NCBI GenBank assembly: GCA_009377695.1
Contig: WHTP01000016.1
Coordinates: 1-64,000 of the forward strand
Direction: 5' to 3'
DNA: 64,000 bases
DNA from: Hyphomicrobiales bacterium
GTDB taxonomy: Bacteria > Pseudomonadota > Alphaproteobacteria > Rhizobiales > Xanthobacteraceae
Part shown: in pieces, positions 20,722-29,743 of the stretch
How the letters are laid out: each line of letters opens with the position of its first letter
Numbering within the stretch: position 1 is the first letter of the stretch
Notes under the pieces: generated by a model
Told to the model about the DNA's origin: nothing
The model's database searches: none
What the model saw: the letters and a program-made list of their open reading frames with translations, nothing else
Position numbers and translations under genes: made by a program

Positions 20722-21084
20722 ACGCAGACCCCGCTACGCAACACGACGCAACTGACTACTGTCTGACACCCATCGCGCCCGCCTTCCACCAACCCAGCCC
20801 CTGTTCCAGATCGGCGGTTGAGCGCGATAGCTCGATGCACGTACTCGCGTGGATTGGCAATTTGATGACGAAGCGATCGGCGATCGCGATCAATCTTGTG
20901 GATGCATCATCGCCGTGGGCAACAGTCGCACACCGTCCATATGCGGTGACAAGCTACCGGCATTCTTAGCCGTCAGGTCAGGCTCAGCGCCGCCGCGACA
21001 AACGGATGCGAGCGCGACCACCACCATTGTCGCCAGAATGGTTGCCGTGCGGGTGACGACGCCCGGCCGCGCGAGATCCCCGGG

Positions 21085-21939
21085 CTATGGCCGGCAATTG
21101 TCTTGGGCGGCATTTTGGCCAGCGCGATCGCATTCTCCGCGCTGGAGCGGGCCGGGAAAGAGCTCCGATGTTCGCCCGCTCAACCAATAGGCAACGAGGC
21201 CAATCCATTCCCGAACCGCCGTGTCCGTTCGCCGCAGGCCGTCGCCCAGAGTCGGAAACGGGCGCAACGCGTCGCCGGCGCCCCGGGTCCGCCAGTCGAC
21301 CGGATAGGCCTCGACCGGAAAGCCGGCCTTGCGGAAGACGCCTATGGCACGTGGAAGATGGTAGGACGAGGTGACGAGCAGCCAGCGCTCACCCGGCTTC
21401 GGCTGTGCGAGCTCCCGCGAAAACAGTGCATTTTCAACCGTGTTGCGAGACCGATCCTCGGCAACGACCCGATCCCGCGCGACGCCGAGGTCCTCGAGCA
21501 GCCGCAGCGCGAATTCCGCCTCCGGCCGCTCGTCAAATACCAGTGCGGCCGAGCCGCCTGAGAAGATAATGCGCGCGTCGGGGTAACGCTTCGCGAGCTG
21601 GGCGACCTCGGTCAGCCGCTCGCCGGCCTCATTGAGCGCAACCGTGTTGCGGGCGTGCGAAACATCGGGGCTGATCGCGCCGCCCAGCACCACGATGCCA
21701 TGCGGAGCGCCCCGGCTATCGTCCCAGGCCGGGAAGCGACCTTCCAACGGGACGATCAGCGCGTTGCCGACCGGGGAAAGCCCGACGACGGCAAGGAGGA
21801 TCAGGCTGCCGATGATTATCGGCCAGCCGGCGCGGGAAAACCGCGTGCGCAGCAGCAGCGCGCCGACGATGCCCACGAGGATGATGAAATTAGACGGGAT
21901 CGTGAAGAAGCCAACGATCTTGGACGCGTAGAAGAACAT
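21085..21939 (-). CDS. YdcF/SanA family (DUF218) protein
   Basis: GIVVLGGAISPDVSHARNTVALNEAGERLTEVAQLAKRYPDARIIFSGGSA...WLLVTSSYHLPRAIGVFRKAGF. Confidence 0.93.
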   Translation of the reverse strand: MFFYASKIVGFFTIPSNFIILVGIVGALLLRTRFSRAGWPIIIGSLILLAVVGLSPVGNALIVPLEGRFPAWDDSRGAPHGIVVLGGAISPDVSHARNTVALNEAGERLTEVAQLAKRYPDARIIFSGGSAALVFDERPEAEFALRLLEDLGVARDRVVAEDRSRNTVENALFSRELAQPKPGERWLLVTSSYHLPRAIGVFRKAGFPVEAYPVDWRTRGAGDALRPFPTLGDGLRRTDTAVREWIGLVAYWLSGRTSELFPGPLQRGECDRAGQNAAQDNCRP

Positions 21940-21943
21940 GGCT

Positions 21944-22016
21944 AGTGCCGCCGATTTGAAGTTCCTACAGCAGTTGCAGCGAACTCGGCCGGGAACTTCA
22001 AATCAAAAGCGGCACT
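21944..22016. repeat. imperfect inverted repeat, member B
   Basis: Arms AGTGCCGC(CG)ATTTGAAGTTCC and reverse complement of GGAACTTCAAATCAAAAGCGGCACT. Confidence 0.85.
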
Positions 22017-22032
22017 GGAACTATAGAGTGCT

Positions 22033-22105
22033 AGTGCCCCATCGTTTCCGAAGTTCGTGTCAGAGTATGCTGCAAGCGTATCACGAACTTCGGAAACGGG
22101 GCACT
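22033..22105. repeat. imperfect inverted repeat, member C
   Basis: Arms AGTGCCCC(ATC)GTTTCCGAAGTTCGTG and reverse complement of CACGAACTTCGGAAACGGGGCACT. Confidence 0.85.
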
Positions 22106-22128
22106 CGTCCCCTGCGCGTCGTAGGCGG

Positions 22129-22836
22129 TTAGCGGCGGCTCTTCTTCCAGGCCTCGTAGCGCGCCTTGGTCTCATCGTTCATCGGATAGAGGCCGGGGAG
22201 CTTCGCGCCCTTCTCAACCTCGTTGACGATGTAGGTCTCCATCAGCTCGTGCTCGGGCCCTTCCTCGGCCACGAATGCGAGCAGGTTCTGCGGAATGACT
22301 ACCGCGCCGTCGTCGTCGCAGACGATCGTGTCGCCGGGAAAGATCGCGCAGCCGCCGCAGGCGATCGGCTCGTCCCAGCCGACGAAGGTCAAGCCATTGA
22401 CCGACGCCGGCGCAGCGACGCCGGCGCACCAGATGGGCAGCTTCGAGGCCAGCACCCCGGCCTTGTCGCGGATGACGCCATCGGTGACCAGCGCCGCGAC
22501 GTTGCGCTTCATCATCCGCATCGTGAGGATGTCGCCGAAGATGCCGGCGGTGGTGACGCCCATGGCGTCGGCGACCGCAACGCAGCCTTCCGGCATCGCC
22601 TCGATCGCGCCGCGGGTCGAGATCGGCTTGGCCCAGCTTTCCGGCGTCGCGAGGTCCTCGCGCACCGGGATGAAGCGCATGGTGAAGGCGGGCCCGATGA
22701 TGCGCCGGCCGGACCCGTCGAGCGGCATCGGGCCCTGCATCCAGCAGCGGCGGATGCCCTTCTTAAGCAGCATTGTGGTGATGGTGCCGGTGGTGACGTC
22801 CTTCAGCCTGTCGTAGAGCGCGGCACTCATCGCCAA
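22129..22836 (-). CDS. RraA family protein (HMG/CHA aldolase-like)
   Basis: GPAFTMRFIPVREDL, GCVAVADAMGVTTAGIFGDILTMRMMKRNVAALVTDGVIRD. Confidence 0.93.
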   Translation of the reverse strand: MAMSAALYDRLKDVTTGTITTMLLKKGIRRCWMQGPMPLDGSGRRIIGPAFTMRFIPVREDLATPESWAKPISTRGAIEAMPEGCVAVADAMGVTTAGIFGDILTMRMMKRNVAALVTDGVIRDKAGVLASKLPIWCAGVAAPASVNGLTFVGWDEPIACGGCAIFPGDTIVCDDDGAVVIPQNLLAFVAEEGPEHELMETYIVNEVEKGAKLPGLYPMNDETKARYEAWKKSRR

Positions 22837-22920
22837 CCTCGTTTGAACTTTGTATCATCGATTGTTGATGTGAGTCGTGTTGGTACGGCCGGCTCGGTCG
22901 GCTCCGAGTTCGCTGCACTT

Positions 22921-23508
22921 TCACGCGCTCGCCATGCCGGTTCTTTCATCGCGGCGGCGAAGCCAGGCGACGAACGGAATCGACAGCAACACCATCCAGG
23001 ATTTGCCGACCACCTGCCCGGCCAGGAAATCGAGCGAGCCGAACGCAAGCCAGAGAAACACGATGGAGTCGACCACGAGCCCGACCAGGCTCGAAGCGAC
23101 CACCGCCATGATCAGGCGGCGGCGGGCCAGCGGTGTGTAGACCGCGAAATCAGCGAGCTCCGACAGGAGGAATGCGGCCGCCGATGCGACCACCAGCGCG
23201 GGCGGCGCGACCAAAGCGGAGAGCGCGGCGCCGGCGAGGATCGCGCCCGCCGCGACGCCGACGCCGAGACGGCGTTGCGCCAGATCGCGCAGCACGAGCG
23301 CGATGCCGATCATGGTAACGCCCGATGGCGCCATCAGGCCTGGCGCCACCGGGATCAGGCATGGCCCGTTGGGCACGCATTTAGTGCCGGCATTGCCGAT
23401 CAGCCAGTTGGCGGCAGGGATGGTCAGCGCAAACAGGATCAGGAACGCGATCCCCTCCCACCGGCGCCGGGTATCGAGATTGTCTGTCGTCAGCATTCGG
23501 CCTTCCAT
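22921..23508 (-). CDS. VUT family / queuosine-precursor transporter-like membrane protein
   Basis: ANWLIGN...[56 protein letters not shown]; overlaps queC. Confidence 0.85.
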   Translation of the reverse strand: MEGRMLTTDNLDTRRRWEGIAFLILFALTIPAANWLIGNAGTKCVPNGPCLIPVAPGLMAPSGVTMIGIALVLRDLAQRRLGVGVAAGAILAGAALSALVAPPALVVASAAAFLLSELADFAVYTPLARRRLIMAVVASSLVGLVVDSIVFLWLAFGSLDFLAGQVVGKSWMVLLSIPFVAWLRRRDERTGMASA

Positions 23509-24200
23509 TTCGCAAACCCGTCAGCCCGCAACCGGCAGGCGGGGCATGTGCCGCAGCCATAACCCCAGCGATGGCGGCGCGAGCGGTCGCCGAGATAGCA
23601 GGTGTGGGTCTCCTCGACCAGCAGGTCGACGAACGGGTCGCTGCCGATCTCCTGAGCCATCGCAAAGGTCGCGGCCTTGTCGATCCACATCAGCGGCGTA
23701 TGGATGACGACGCGCCGGTCCATGCCGAGCGTAAGCGCAACCTGCATCGCCTTGATCGTGTCGTCGCGGCAGTCGGGATAGCCGGAGAAATCGGTCTCGC
23801 ACATGCCGGCGACGAGATGTTTGATGCCGCGGCGATAGGCGAGCGCACCGGCGAAAGCCAAGAACGCGAGATTGCGGCCGGGTACGAACGTGGTCGGCAG
23901 GCCGCTCTGGGCAATCTCGATGGCGACGTCGCGTGTGAGCGCGGTCTCCGAGATCGCGGCGAGCGCATCGAGCTTGATCATGTGGTCGTCGCCGAGCCGC
24001 GACGCCCAATCCGTCCGCAATGCCTTGATCCGCTCGCGGATGTGCGGACGCACATCGAGCTCCGTCCGGTGCCGCTGGCCGTAGTCGAAGCCGACGGTCT
24101 CGACCGACGCAAAATGCTCGAGCGCCCAAGCCAGGCAGACGGTGGAGTCCTGCCCGCCGGAGAACAACACCAGCGCGTTCTGGTCATTACCCTCAGGCAC
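23490..24200 (-). CDS. queC: 7-cyano-7-deazaguanine synthase QueC
   Basis: [59 protein letters not shown], CxxC near the C-terminus. Confidence 0.97.
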   Translation of the reverse strand: MPEGNDQNALVLFSGGQDSTVCLAWALEHFASVETVGFDYGQRHRTELDVRPHIRERIKALRTDWASRLGDDHMIKLDALAAISETALTRDVAIEIAQSGLPTTFVPGRNLAFLAFAGALAYRRGIKHLVAGMCETDFSGYPDCRDDTIKAMQVALTLGMDRRVVIHTPLMWIDKAATFAMAQEIGSDPFVDLLVEETHTCYLGDRSRRHRWGYGCGTCPACRLRADGFAKWKAEC

Positions 24201-24227
24201 CCGTCACTCCACAACTCCACGTCACAT

Positions 24228-24971
24228 TCATTGCCGGCAACGTCGCACGACGTCTCGCAGCCGGCGGAACGGCACGCCGAGATAATACTTCCGGAAGAAC
24301 CGCAGGCGACCGCCGAAGTTCAGCGCCGGCTTTGATCCCGCTGATACATACCATGAGTTCAGCCCGGTTCTGCGCGTCCATATGTATCCACGCGAGACAA
24401 GATCGTTGTGCAGGTGTCGATGCAGCACGTGGTCTTCGATCAAGATCAGGCGTGGGCGCCAACGGTCAAGGTCAAGGCCACGCAGAACCTCGCGCTCGTG
24501 CCCCTCGACATCGATTGAGATGAAATCGATGGGCGACGGCGCGCCGGCATTGGCGAGCACCTCGTCAAGTGTCTTGATCGGCACGTCGATTGACCCCGCG
24601 ATGGTCGCGCCCGCGACGCGCGGCAGCCGATTCAGGGTCGAGTAAGGGCCGGCAAGCTTGAGGGGCATTGTTCGGCCGGAATTCTCCGGCGACGAACAGG
24701 CCACCGCATAGACGCGGGCCTTGCTACGCGCACGGAGTGCTTCCGCAAGCTGCGGCTGCGGTTCGATCAGCACGCCGTTCCAACCCACCTGCTCGAGATG
24801 GAACGTTTGCGACCAATGGGTTGGATCGTTGGCACCGACGTCGACGAAATACCCGCGATGCGATTGAAAGAATTCACGCACGAGGCCGGTTTCTCCGTCG
24901 GGCGGCAACATCACTCCCCGATGGTCGTCATCGGACCGCCACATGGAGACGTTCTCCGCCATCAATCCCAC
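24228..24971 (-). CDS. FkbM family methyltransferase
   Basis: GYFVDVGANDPTHWSQTFHLEQVGWNGVLIEPQPQLAEALR, IDFISIDVEGHEREVLRGLDL. Confidence 0.93.
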   Translation of the reverse strand: MGLMAENVSMWRSDDDHRGVMLPPDGETGLVREFFQSHRGYFVDVGANDPTHWSQTFHLEQVGWNGVLIEPQPQLAEALRARSKARVYAVACSSPENSGRTMPLKLAGPYSTLNRLPRVAGATIAGSIDVPIKTLDEVLANAGAPSPIDFISIDVEGHEREVLRGLDLDRWRPRLILIEDHVLHRHLHNDLVSRGYIWTRRTGLNSWYVSAGSKPALNFGGRLRFFRKYYLGVPFRRLRDVVRRCRQ

Positions 24972-25789
24972 TTTGGGCGCCCGGAGAATGACCAGTCAAC
25001 GATGCGGCCGTCGCGGTGCGCGAGGCCGGCGACCTCGGACATCTCGGCGTCGGTCAGCGCGAAATCGAAGATCGTGAGGTTCTCTTCCAGCCGCTCGATC
25101 TTGCTGGTGCGCGGGATCACCACGACGTCCTGCTGCACGAGATAGCGCAACGAGACCTGTGCCCCGGTCTTGCCATGCGCCTTGCCGATGCGAACGAGTA
25201 TCGCATCGTTCTTGGCATTACCGCGCGCGATCGGGCTGTAGGCCACGACCGCCATGCCTTTGGCACGGCACGCAGCAACCAGCTTCGACTGTTCGAGGAA
25301 CGGATGCATCTCGAACTGGTTGCAGACCAAGGGTTCACGCGAGAGCGAGACCGCCTCGTCAAGCAGCGCGATGTTGAAATTCGATACGCCGATATACCGC
25401 GCCATACCGTCCTGCTTGACCTTGCAGAGCGCGCCAAGTGTCTCCGCCAGCGGGATCTGCGGGTTCGGCCAGTGCAGCAGCAGCAGGTCGACCTCCGACA
25501 TCCGCAATTTGACGAGACTGTCCTTGGCAGTGCGCTCCAGCTCACGCGGGGCGAAATGCGACGGCCACACCTTGGTGGTGACGAAAACGTCGGTGCGCGG
25601 CACGCCGGAGGCGCGCAAGCCCTCGCCTACTTCGCGCTCGTTATCATACATCTCCGCGGTATCGATGTGCCGATAGCCGAGCCGCAGCGCCTGCTCGACG
25701 ATGCGGGCGCAGGTGCGTCCGCGCAGGTCCCAGGTGCCGAGACCAACGAACGGGATGCGGGCGCCTTTCGCTTCGACGGTGGGGACCAT
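24962..25789 (-). CDS. aldo/keto reductase
   Basis: IPFVGLGTWDLRG, GYRHIDTAEMYDNEREVGEGL, LLLHWPNP, VSNFN. Confidence 0.95.
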   Translation of the reverse strand: MVPTVEAKGARIPFVGLGTWDLRGRTCARIVEQALRLGYRHIDTAEMYDNEREVGEGLRASGVPRTDVFVTTKVWPSHFAPRELERTAKDSLVKLRMSEVDLLLLHWPNPQIPLAETLGALCKVKQDGMARYIGVSNFNIALLDEAVSLSREPLVCNQFEMHPFLEQSKLVAACRAKGMAVVAYSPIARGNAKNDAILVRIGKAHGKTGAQVSLRYLVQQDVVVIPRTSKIERLEENLTIFDFALTDAEMSEVAGLAHRDGRIVDWSFSGRPKWD

Positions 25790-25965
25790 GGTTGCGGTCA
25801 ACTCCTTCGCAGAACCAAAAAACACTTACACCATATCGCCCGCCATATCGCCCTTGAATTGCCGACAGCGAGGCTGACAACGCCGTCGAACTTTTCGATG
25901 ACAAGTTATACCAGTCGGGAATATCGGCGGCACAATAACGCAGAAGAAAAAAAGGCCTTAGCGCC

Positions 25966-27000
25966 ATGCAAATTGGCTATAGTTACTTACAGCGGTTGCG
26001 ATCCATAATCGGGAGGAAATTGCACGTGACCATCAATCGACGTGCGGCGCTGACTGGCCTGGCTGGAGGATTAGTGCTGCGCCGAACCGAGGCATTTAGC
26101 CAGGAAGCCAACTATCCATCGCGAACAGTGAAAATCACCGTTGGTACCGGCGCCGGGGGTGCTGCCGATACCACCGCGCGCGTCGCGGCGAAGGTCCTCT
26201 CGGACGCACTCGGCCAGAACTTCGTGGTCGAGAACCGACCCGGCGCCCAGGGGCTTGTGGCGCTCAGTTCCTTCGTGAAGGAGCGCACCGATGGCTACAG
26301 CCTGTTCATGCTGGCAAGCAGCCAGGCGGTGCTGCCTGCACTCTATCAACTACCTTACGACCCGGTTAACGACATCACGCCGATCGCGCGTCTAACGGTT
26401 GCGTCGGTGATCCTGGTCGTCAACCCTGAACTGCCGGTGAAGTCGGTCAAAGATCTGGTCGACTATGCCAAGAAAAATCCCGACAAGGTATCGTACGGAT
26501 ACCAGGGCGGCCCGATCCAGATTGCTTGTGCGCTATTCGCAAAGCTTGCGGGCTTCCAGCCGGTCGCCGTCCCGTTTACTGCGTCCGCCCGGGTGACGAC
26601 GGAAATGCTTGCCGGCAGGCTGACCTACACCGTCATGACGGGCGAGCAGGCCAAGCCCCTGGTCGATGCCGGCAAACTCCGGGCACTGGCGACGGCCGGA
26701 AAAACCCGCGCACTGGCATTCCCCGATATTCCGACGCTGGAAGAGCTAGGCTACCCGGCCTACGGTGATGGCTGGTTCGGTCTGATTGGTCCGAAGAACC
26801 TCCCGAAACCCATTGTCGACAAGCTCTACACGGCCTTCAAGGATCACTATTACGGCAAGCAACCCCAACATACCCTGGTCGCGCGCGGAATGGAGCCGGC
26901 GGACGAAGGCCCCGAGGCATTCACGGCTTTCCTCAAGGCGAATATTGCGCGCTGGATTGCTGCAGGGGAGCAGCTCGGCATCTCCAAGGTCAAACCCTAA
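25966..27000 (+). CDS. tripartite tricarboxylate transporter substrate-binding protein (TctC/Bug family)
   Basis: VKITVGTGAGGAADTTARVAAKVLSDALGQNFVVENRPGAQGL. Confidence 0.93.
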   Translation: MQIGYSYLQRLRSIIGRKLHVTINRRAALTGLAGGLVLRRTEAFSQEANYPSRTVKITVGTGAGGAADTTARVAAKVLSDALGQNFVVENRPGAQGLVALSSFVKERTDGYSLFMLASSQAVLPALYQLPYDPVNDITPIARLTVASVILVVNPELPVKSVKDLVDYAKKNPDKVSYGYQGGPIQIACALFAKLAGFQPVAVPFTASARVTTEMLAGRLTYTVMTGEQAKPLVDAGKLRALATAGKTRALAFPDIPTLEELGYPAYGDGWFGLIGPKNLPKPIVDKLYTAFKDHYYGKQPQHTLVARGMEPADEGPEAFTAFLKANIARWIAAGEQLGISKVKP

Positions 27001-27066
27001 CCGACGCCGCAAGACGAAAGCGCCTCGCGCGGACGTCATCCGGGCGAAGCGCAATTTTTCACTGCT

Positions 27067-28254
27067 TCAGTTCCATAGCCTTCGCGTCGCAATCTCTGTC
27101 CCCTCGCTCAAGGCCTTGAGCTTCGCCCACGCCACGTCCGGATGCATCTCATCACCGGCTCTCGCAGTGGCAAAGCCGCAATCTGTGCCGGCGATGACAT
27201 TCTCTCGACCGACCACACTGGCAAAGCGTTCGATGCGGTCCGCGACAAGCTCCGGATGTTCAACCTGATAGACGCAGTGCGACACCACGCCCGGAATGAG
27301 AATCTTGCCGGGCGGCAACTTCACCTCCTGCCACACGCGCCACTCGTGTTCATGGCGCGGATTGGCCGCTTCGATTGAGTAGGCCTGTGCGCGAACCTGC
27401 AGCATCAAGTCGACGTAGTGCTTGAGCTCGAGATCATGGACCCGCGGCGCGACATTGATGCTGTAACAGGTGTGAAAACGAACGCGATCCTCAGGAATAC
27501 CCTTCAGCGAATAATTCACCGCCTCCACGCGCGCGGCGATGAACTTCCGATTGTCCTCCACACTCAGGTCTGGCTCGCGATTGTAGTGAGTGATCAGGCG
27601 AGGATCGTCGATCTGCAGCAGGAAGCCGGCGTCTACGATCGCGCGGTATTCCTTGTTCATCGCTTCAGCCAGCGCAGCGAGATATTCCTCGCCGGTCGCG
27701 TAGTACTCGTTCTTGAAGTACATCTCGAGATTGGTGGGAGATATCGCGGTGATGAAGGCTTCCTTCACATCGAGGCCGGCCAGCGCGGCCTTCAATGTCT
27801 CGATATCTTCGCGCACTTCATCATGACCGATGTAGGTGATCGGTCCCGTGCAAACCATGGACGTCGTGTCCGGCAGCCGACCCGCATGCTTCATCTTCGC
27901 TGCGAACATGACCTTCAGTTCCTCGTAGACCTTCGGAAACTGCAGCGCGTCCCGCGTCGGCCTCGCGGTATGCGCCGGGGGCGCGCGCATCCTCTCAAGG
28001 CCGCCGATCCGCGACGCTGCATAATTGGAAAAGCTCGACTTGCTTTGCTCGCCGTCGTCAACGACATCGATTCCAAGGTCGACCTGCCGGCGAACGACAT
28101 CGGCAATCGATGCCCGAATATCATTGGTCAAAGCATCGCGATCGAACGCTTCGCCGGAATCTTTCGCGTGCAGCGGAGCAAGCACAGAACGAGGACGCGG
28201 AAGGCTTCCAGTGTGTGTTGTCAAGACGCGATCGGTGCTGCGGTTCATCGTCAA
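27067..28254 (-). CDS. cobalamin-independent methionine synthase-like / UROD-MetE-like protein
   Basis: TTHTGSLPRPRSVLAPL, DIVDDGEQSKSSFSNYAASRIGG, LLQIDDPRLITHY, IAGTDCGFAT. Confidence 0.9.
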   Translation of the reverse strand: MTMNRSTDRVLTTHTGSLPRPRSVLAPLHAKDSGEAFDRDALTNDIRASIADVVRRQVDLGIDVVDDGEQSKSSFSNYAASRIGGLERMRAPPAHTARPTRDALQFPKVYEELKVMFAAKMKHAGRLPDTTSMVCTGPITYIGHDEVREDIETLKAALAGLDVKEAFITAISPTNLEMYFKNEYYATGEEYLAALAEAMNKEYRAIVDAGFLLQIDDPRLITHYNREPDLSVEDNRKFIAARVEAVNYSLKGIPEDRVRFHTCYSINVAPRVHDLELKHYVDLMLQVRAQAYSIEAANPRHEHEWRVWQEVKLPPGKILIPGVVSHCVYQVEHPELVADRIERFASVVGRENVIAGTDCGFATARAGDEMHPDVAWAKLKALSEGTEIATRRLWN

Positions 28255-28348
28255 TACCAGTTCAGTTTTGGATCACGCAAGCACGATGCGATCGTCGCCT
28301 AGCGGCGTCAACGCGCACATTGCGCGTCCCACCTTCACGCATCCCCTG

Positions 28349-29182
28349 TCACGCGTCCCACTTGGGTGAATGCGCGGGATTGACGACGCGGCCGTCAGGC
28401 TTCGCGAGCTTGGCGATCTCGGCCATCTCAGCCTCCGTCAGCGCGAAGTCGAACACCGCGAGGTTGGCCGCGAGATGCGCCGGTGTCGCCGTGCGCGGAA
28501 TCGGGACGATGCCCTGCTGCACGAGATAGCGCAGCGCGACCTGCGACGCGCTCTTGTCGTGCGCTTTCGCGATACGCTCCAGCGTCTCGTTGCCGGGCAC
28601 CTTGCCGCGCGCGATCGGGCAATAAGCGGTGATCGACATCCCGTGCTTCTTGCAAGCCGCGACCACCTTGGTCTGGTCGAGGAAGGGATGCACCTCGATC
28701 TGGTTGGTCACCAGCGGCTCGGTCGCCAGCTTGGCTGCTTCGTCGAGCATGGCGGTGGTGAAGTTCGCCACGCCCACGTGTTTGGCCTGGCCGTTCTTCT
28801 TGGCGCTGCACAGCGACTTGATGCTGTCCGACAGCGGCACCTTCGGGTTGTTCCAGTGGATTAGCAAAAGGTCGACCCAGGGCAGTTTGAGCTTCTTGAG
28901 GCTGTCCTCGACTGATTGCTCGAAATCGCCGGGCGCGAGCTTGTCCCAATAGACCTTGGTGGTGACGAACACGTCCTCGCGCTTGAGGCCGGTTTCGGCG
29001 AGGCCCTGATGCAGCCCCTCGCCCACCCATTCCTCATTGCCGTAGCGCTCGGCGGTGTCGAGATGGCGATAGCCTAACTTGAGCGCGGTCTTCACGGCAT
29101 CGATGCACACCTGCTCCTTCAGGGTCATGGTGCCGAGCCCGATAGCCGGAATGCGCGCGCCGTTGGCTTCAATGACGGTCAT
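28349..29182 (-). CDS. aldo/keto reductase (paralogue of 24962-25789)
   Basis: IPAIGLGTMTLKEQ, GYRHLDTAERYGNEEWVGEGL, LLIHWNNPKVPL, GVANFTTAMLDEA. Confidence 0.95.
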   Translation of the reverse strand: MTVIEANGARIPAIGLGTMTLKEQVCIDAVKTALKLGYRHLDTAERYGNEEWVGEGLHQGLAETGLKREDVFVTTKVYWDKLAPGDFEQSVEDSLKKLKLPWVDLLLIHWNNPKVPLSDSIKSLCSAKKNGQAKHVGVANFTTAMLDEAAKLATEPLVTNQIEVHPFLDQTKVVAACKKHGMSITAYCPIARGKVPGNETLERIAKAHDKSASQVALRYLVQQGIVPIPRTATPAHLAANLAVFDFALTEAEMAEIAKLAKPDGRVVNPAHSPKWDA

Positions 29183-29332
29183 GGCTTGATCACTCTCGCT
29201 GATGTCGATGAGCGCCCTCGGGCTCGACTACACGCGAACCGATTGGGGCACGGGAAGATGCAATCGCGACGGAGTCTACCGGCGACCGATGGGCGGGGGC
29301 AATGGGGCCGGCTGGTGTCGTAGCATGTCCGC

Positions 29333-29677
29333 TCAGTGCGTCGTCTTGGCCGTTCCCAGCACCGCGAACGCGACCTGCGGCGCCTTCTCGATCAGCTTCA
29401 GCAGCGCGCGAGCCGGTCCGCGTGGCGAACGCTTGCCCTGCTCCCAGTTGCGCACGGTCTCGATCGGCACGCCGATGCGGGATGCAAATTCGGCCTGGGT
29501 GAGCTTGGTCTGCGCACGCACGCCGCGCGCATAGGCGGCGGCGCCGGGGCCACTGCCGTCGCCACCCGCACCGGCACGATGGCCAGCCGGGCTCGTAAGC
29601 TCTCGCTCCGTGCCGTCTGGCAGGATTTCCACGATCCGGCCGTCGGCTTTCAGTCGAACGCGCATCATGGTGGTCAT
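29333..29677 (-). CDS. helix-turn-helix XRE-family transcriptional regulator
   Basis: KLTQAEFASRIGVPIETVRNWEQGKRSPRGPARALLKLIEKAP. Confidence 0.9.
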   Translation of the reverse strand: MTTMMRVRLKADGRIVEILPDGTERELTSPAGHRAGAGGDGSGPGAAAYARGVRAQTKLTQAEFASRIGVPIETVRNWEQGKRSPRGPARALLKLIEKAPQVAFAVLGTAKTTH

Positions 29678-29743
29678 GGCCTACGTGATTCCCTCAAAAA
29701 CGCCAAGGACTTGATGGCTGTCGCCGTCCGTTCGGGATCATGC

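Noticed and set aside
22057-23562. 501-aa + strand ORF opposite the RraA-like and VUT genes
   Set aside because: Antisense of two well-supported genes; no motifs
29333-29677. HigA-like antitoxin of a toxin-antitoxin pair
   Set aside because: No adjacent toxin-sized ORF with HigB/RelE features; called only as an XRE-type regulator
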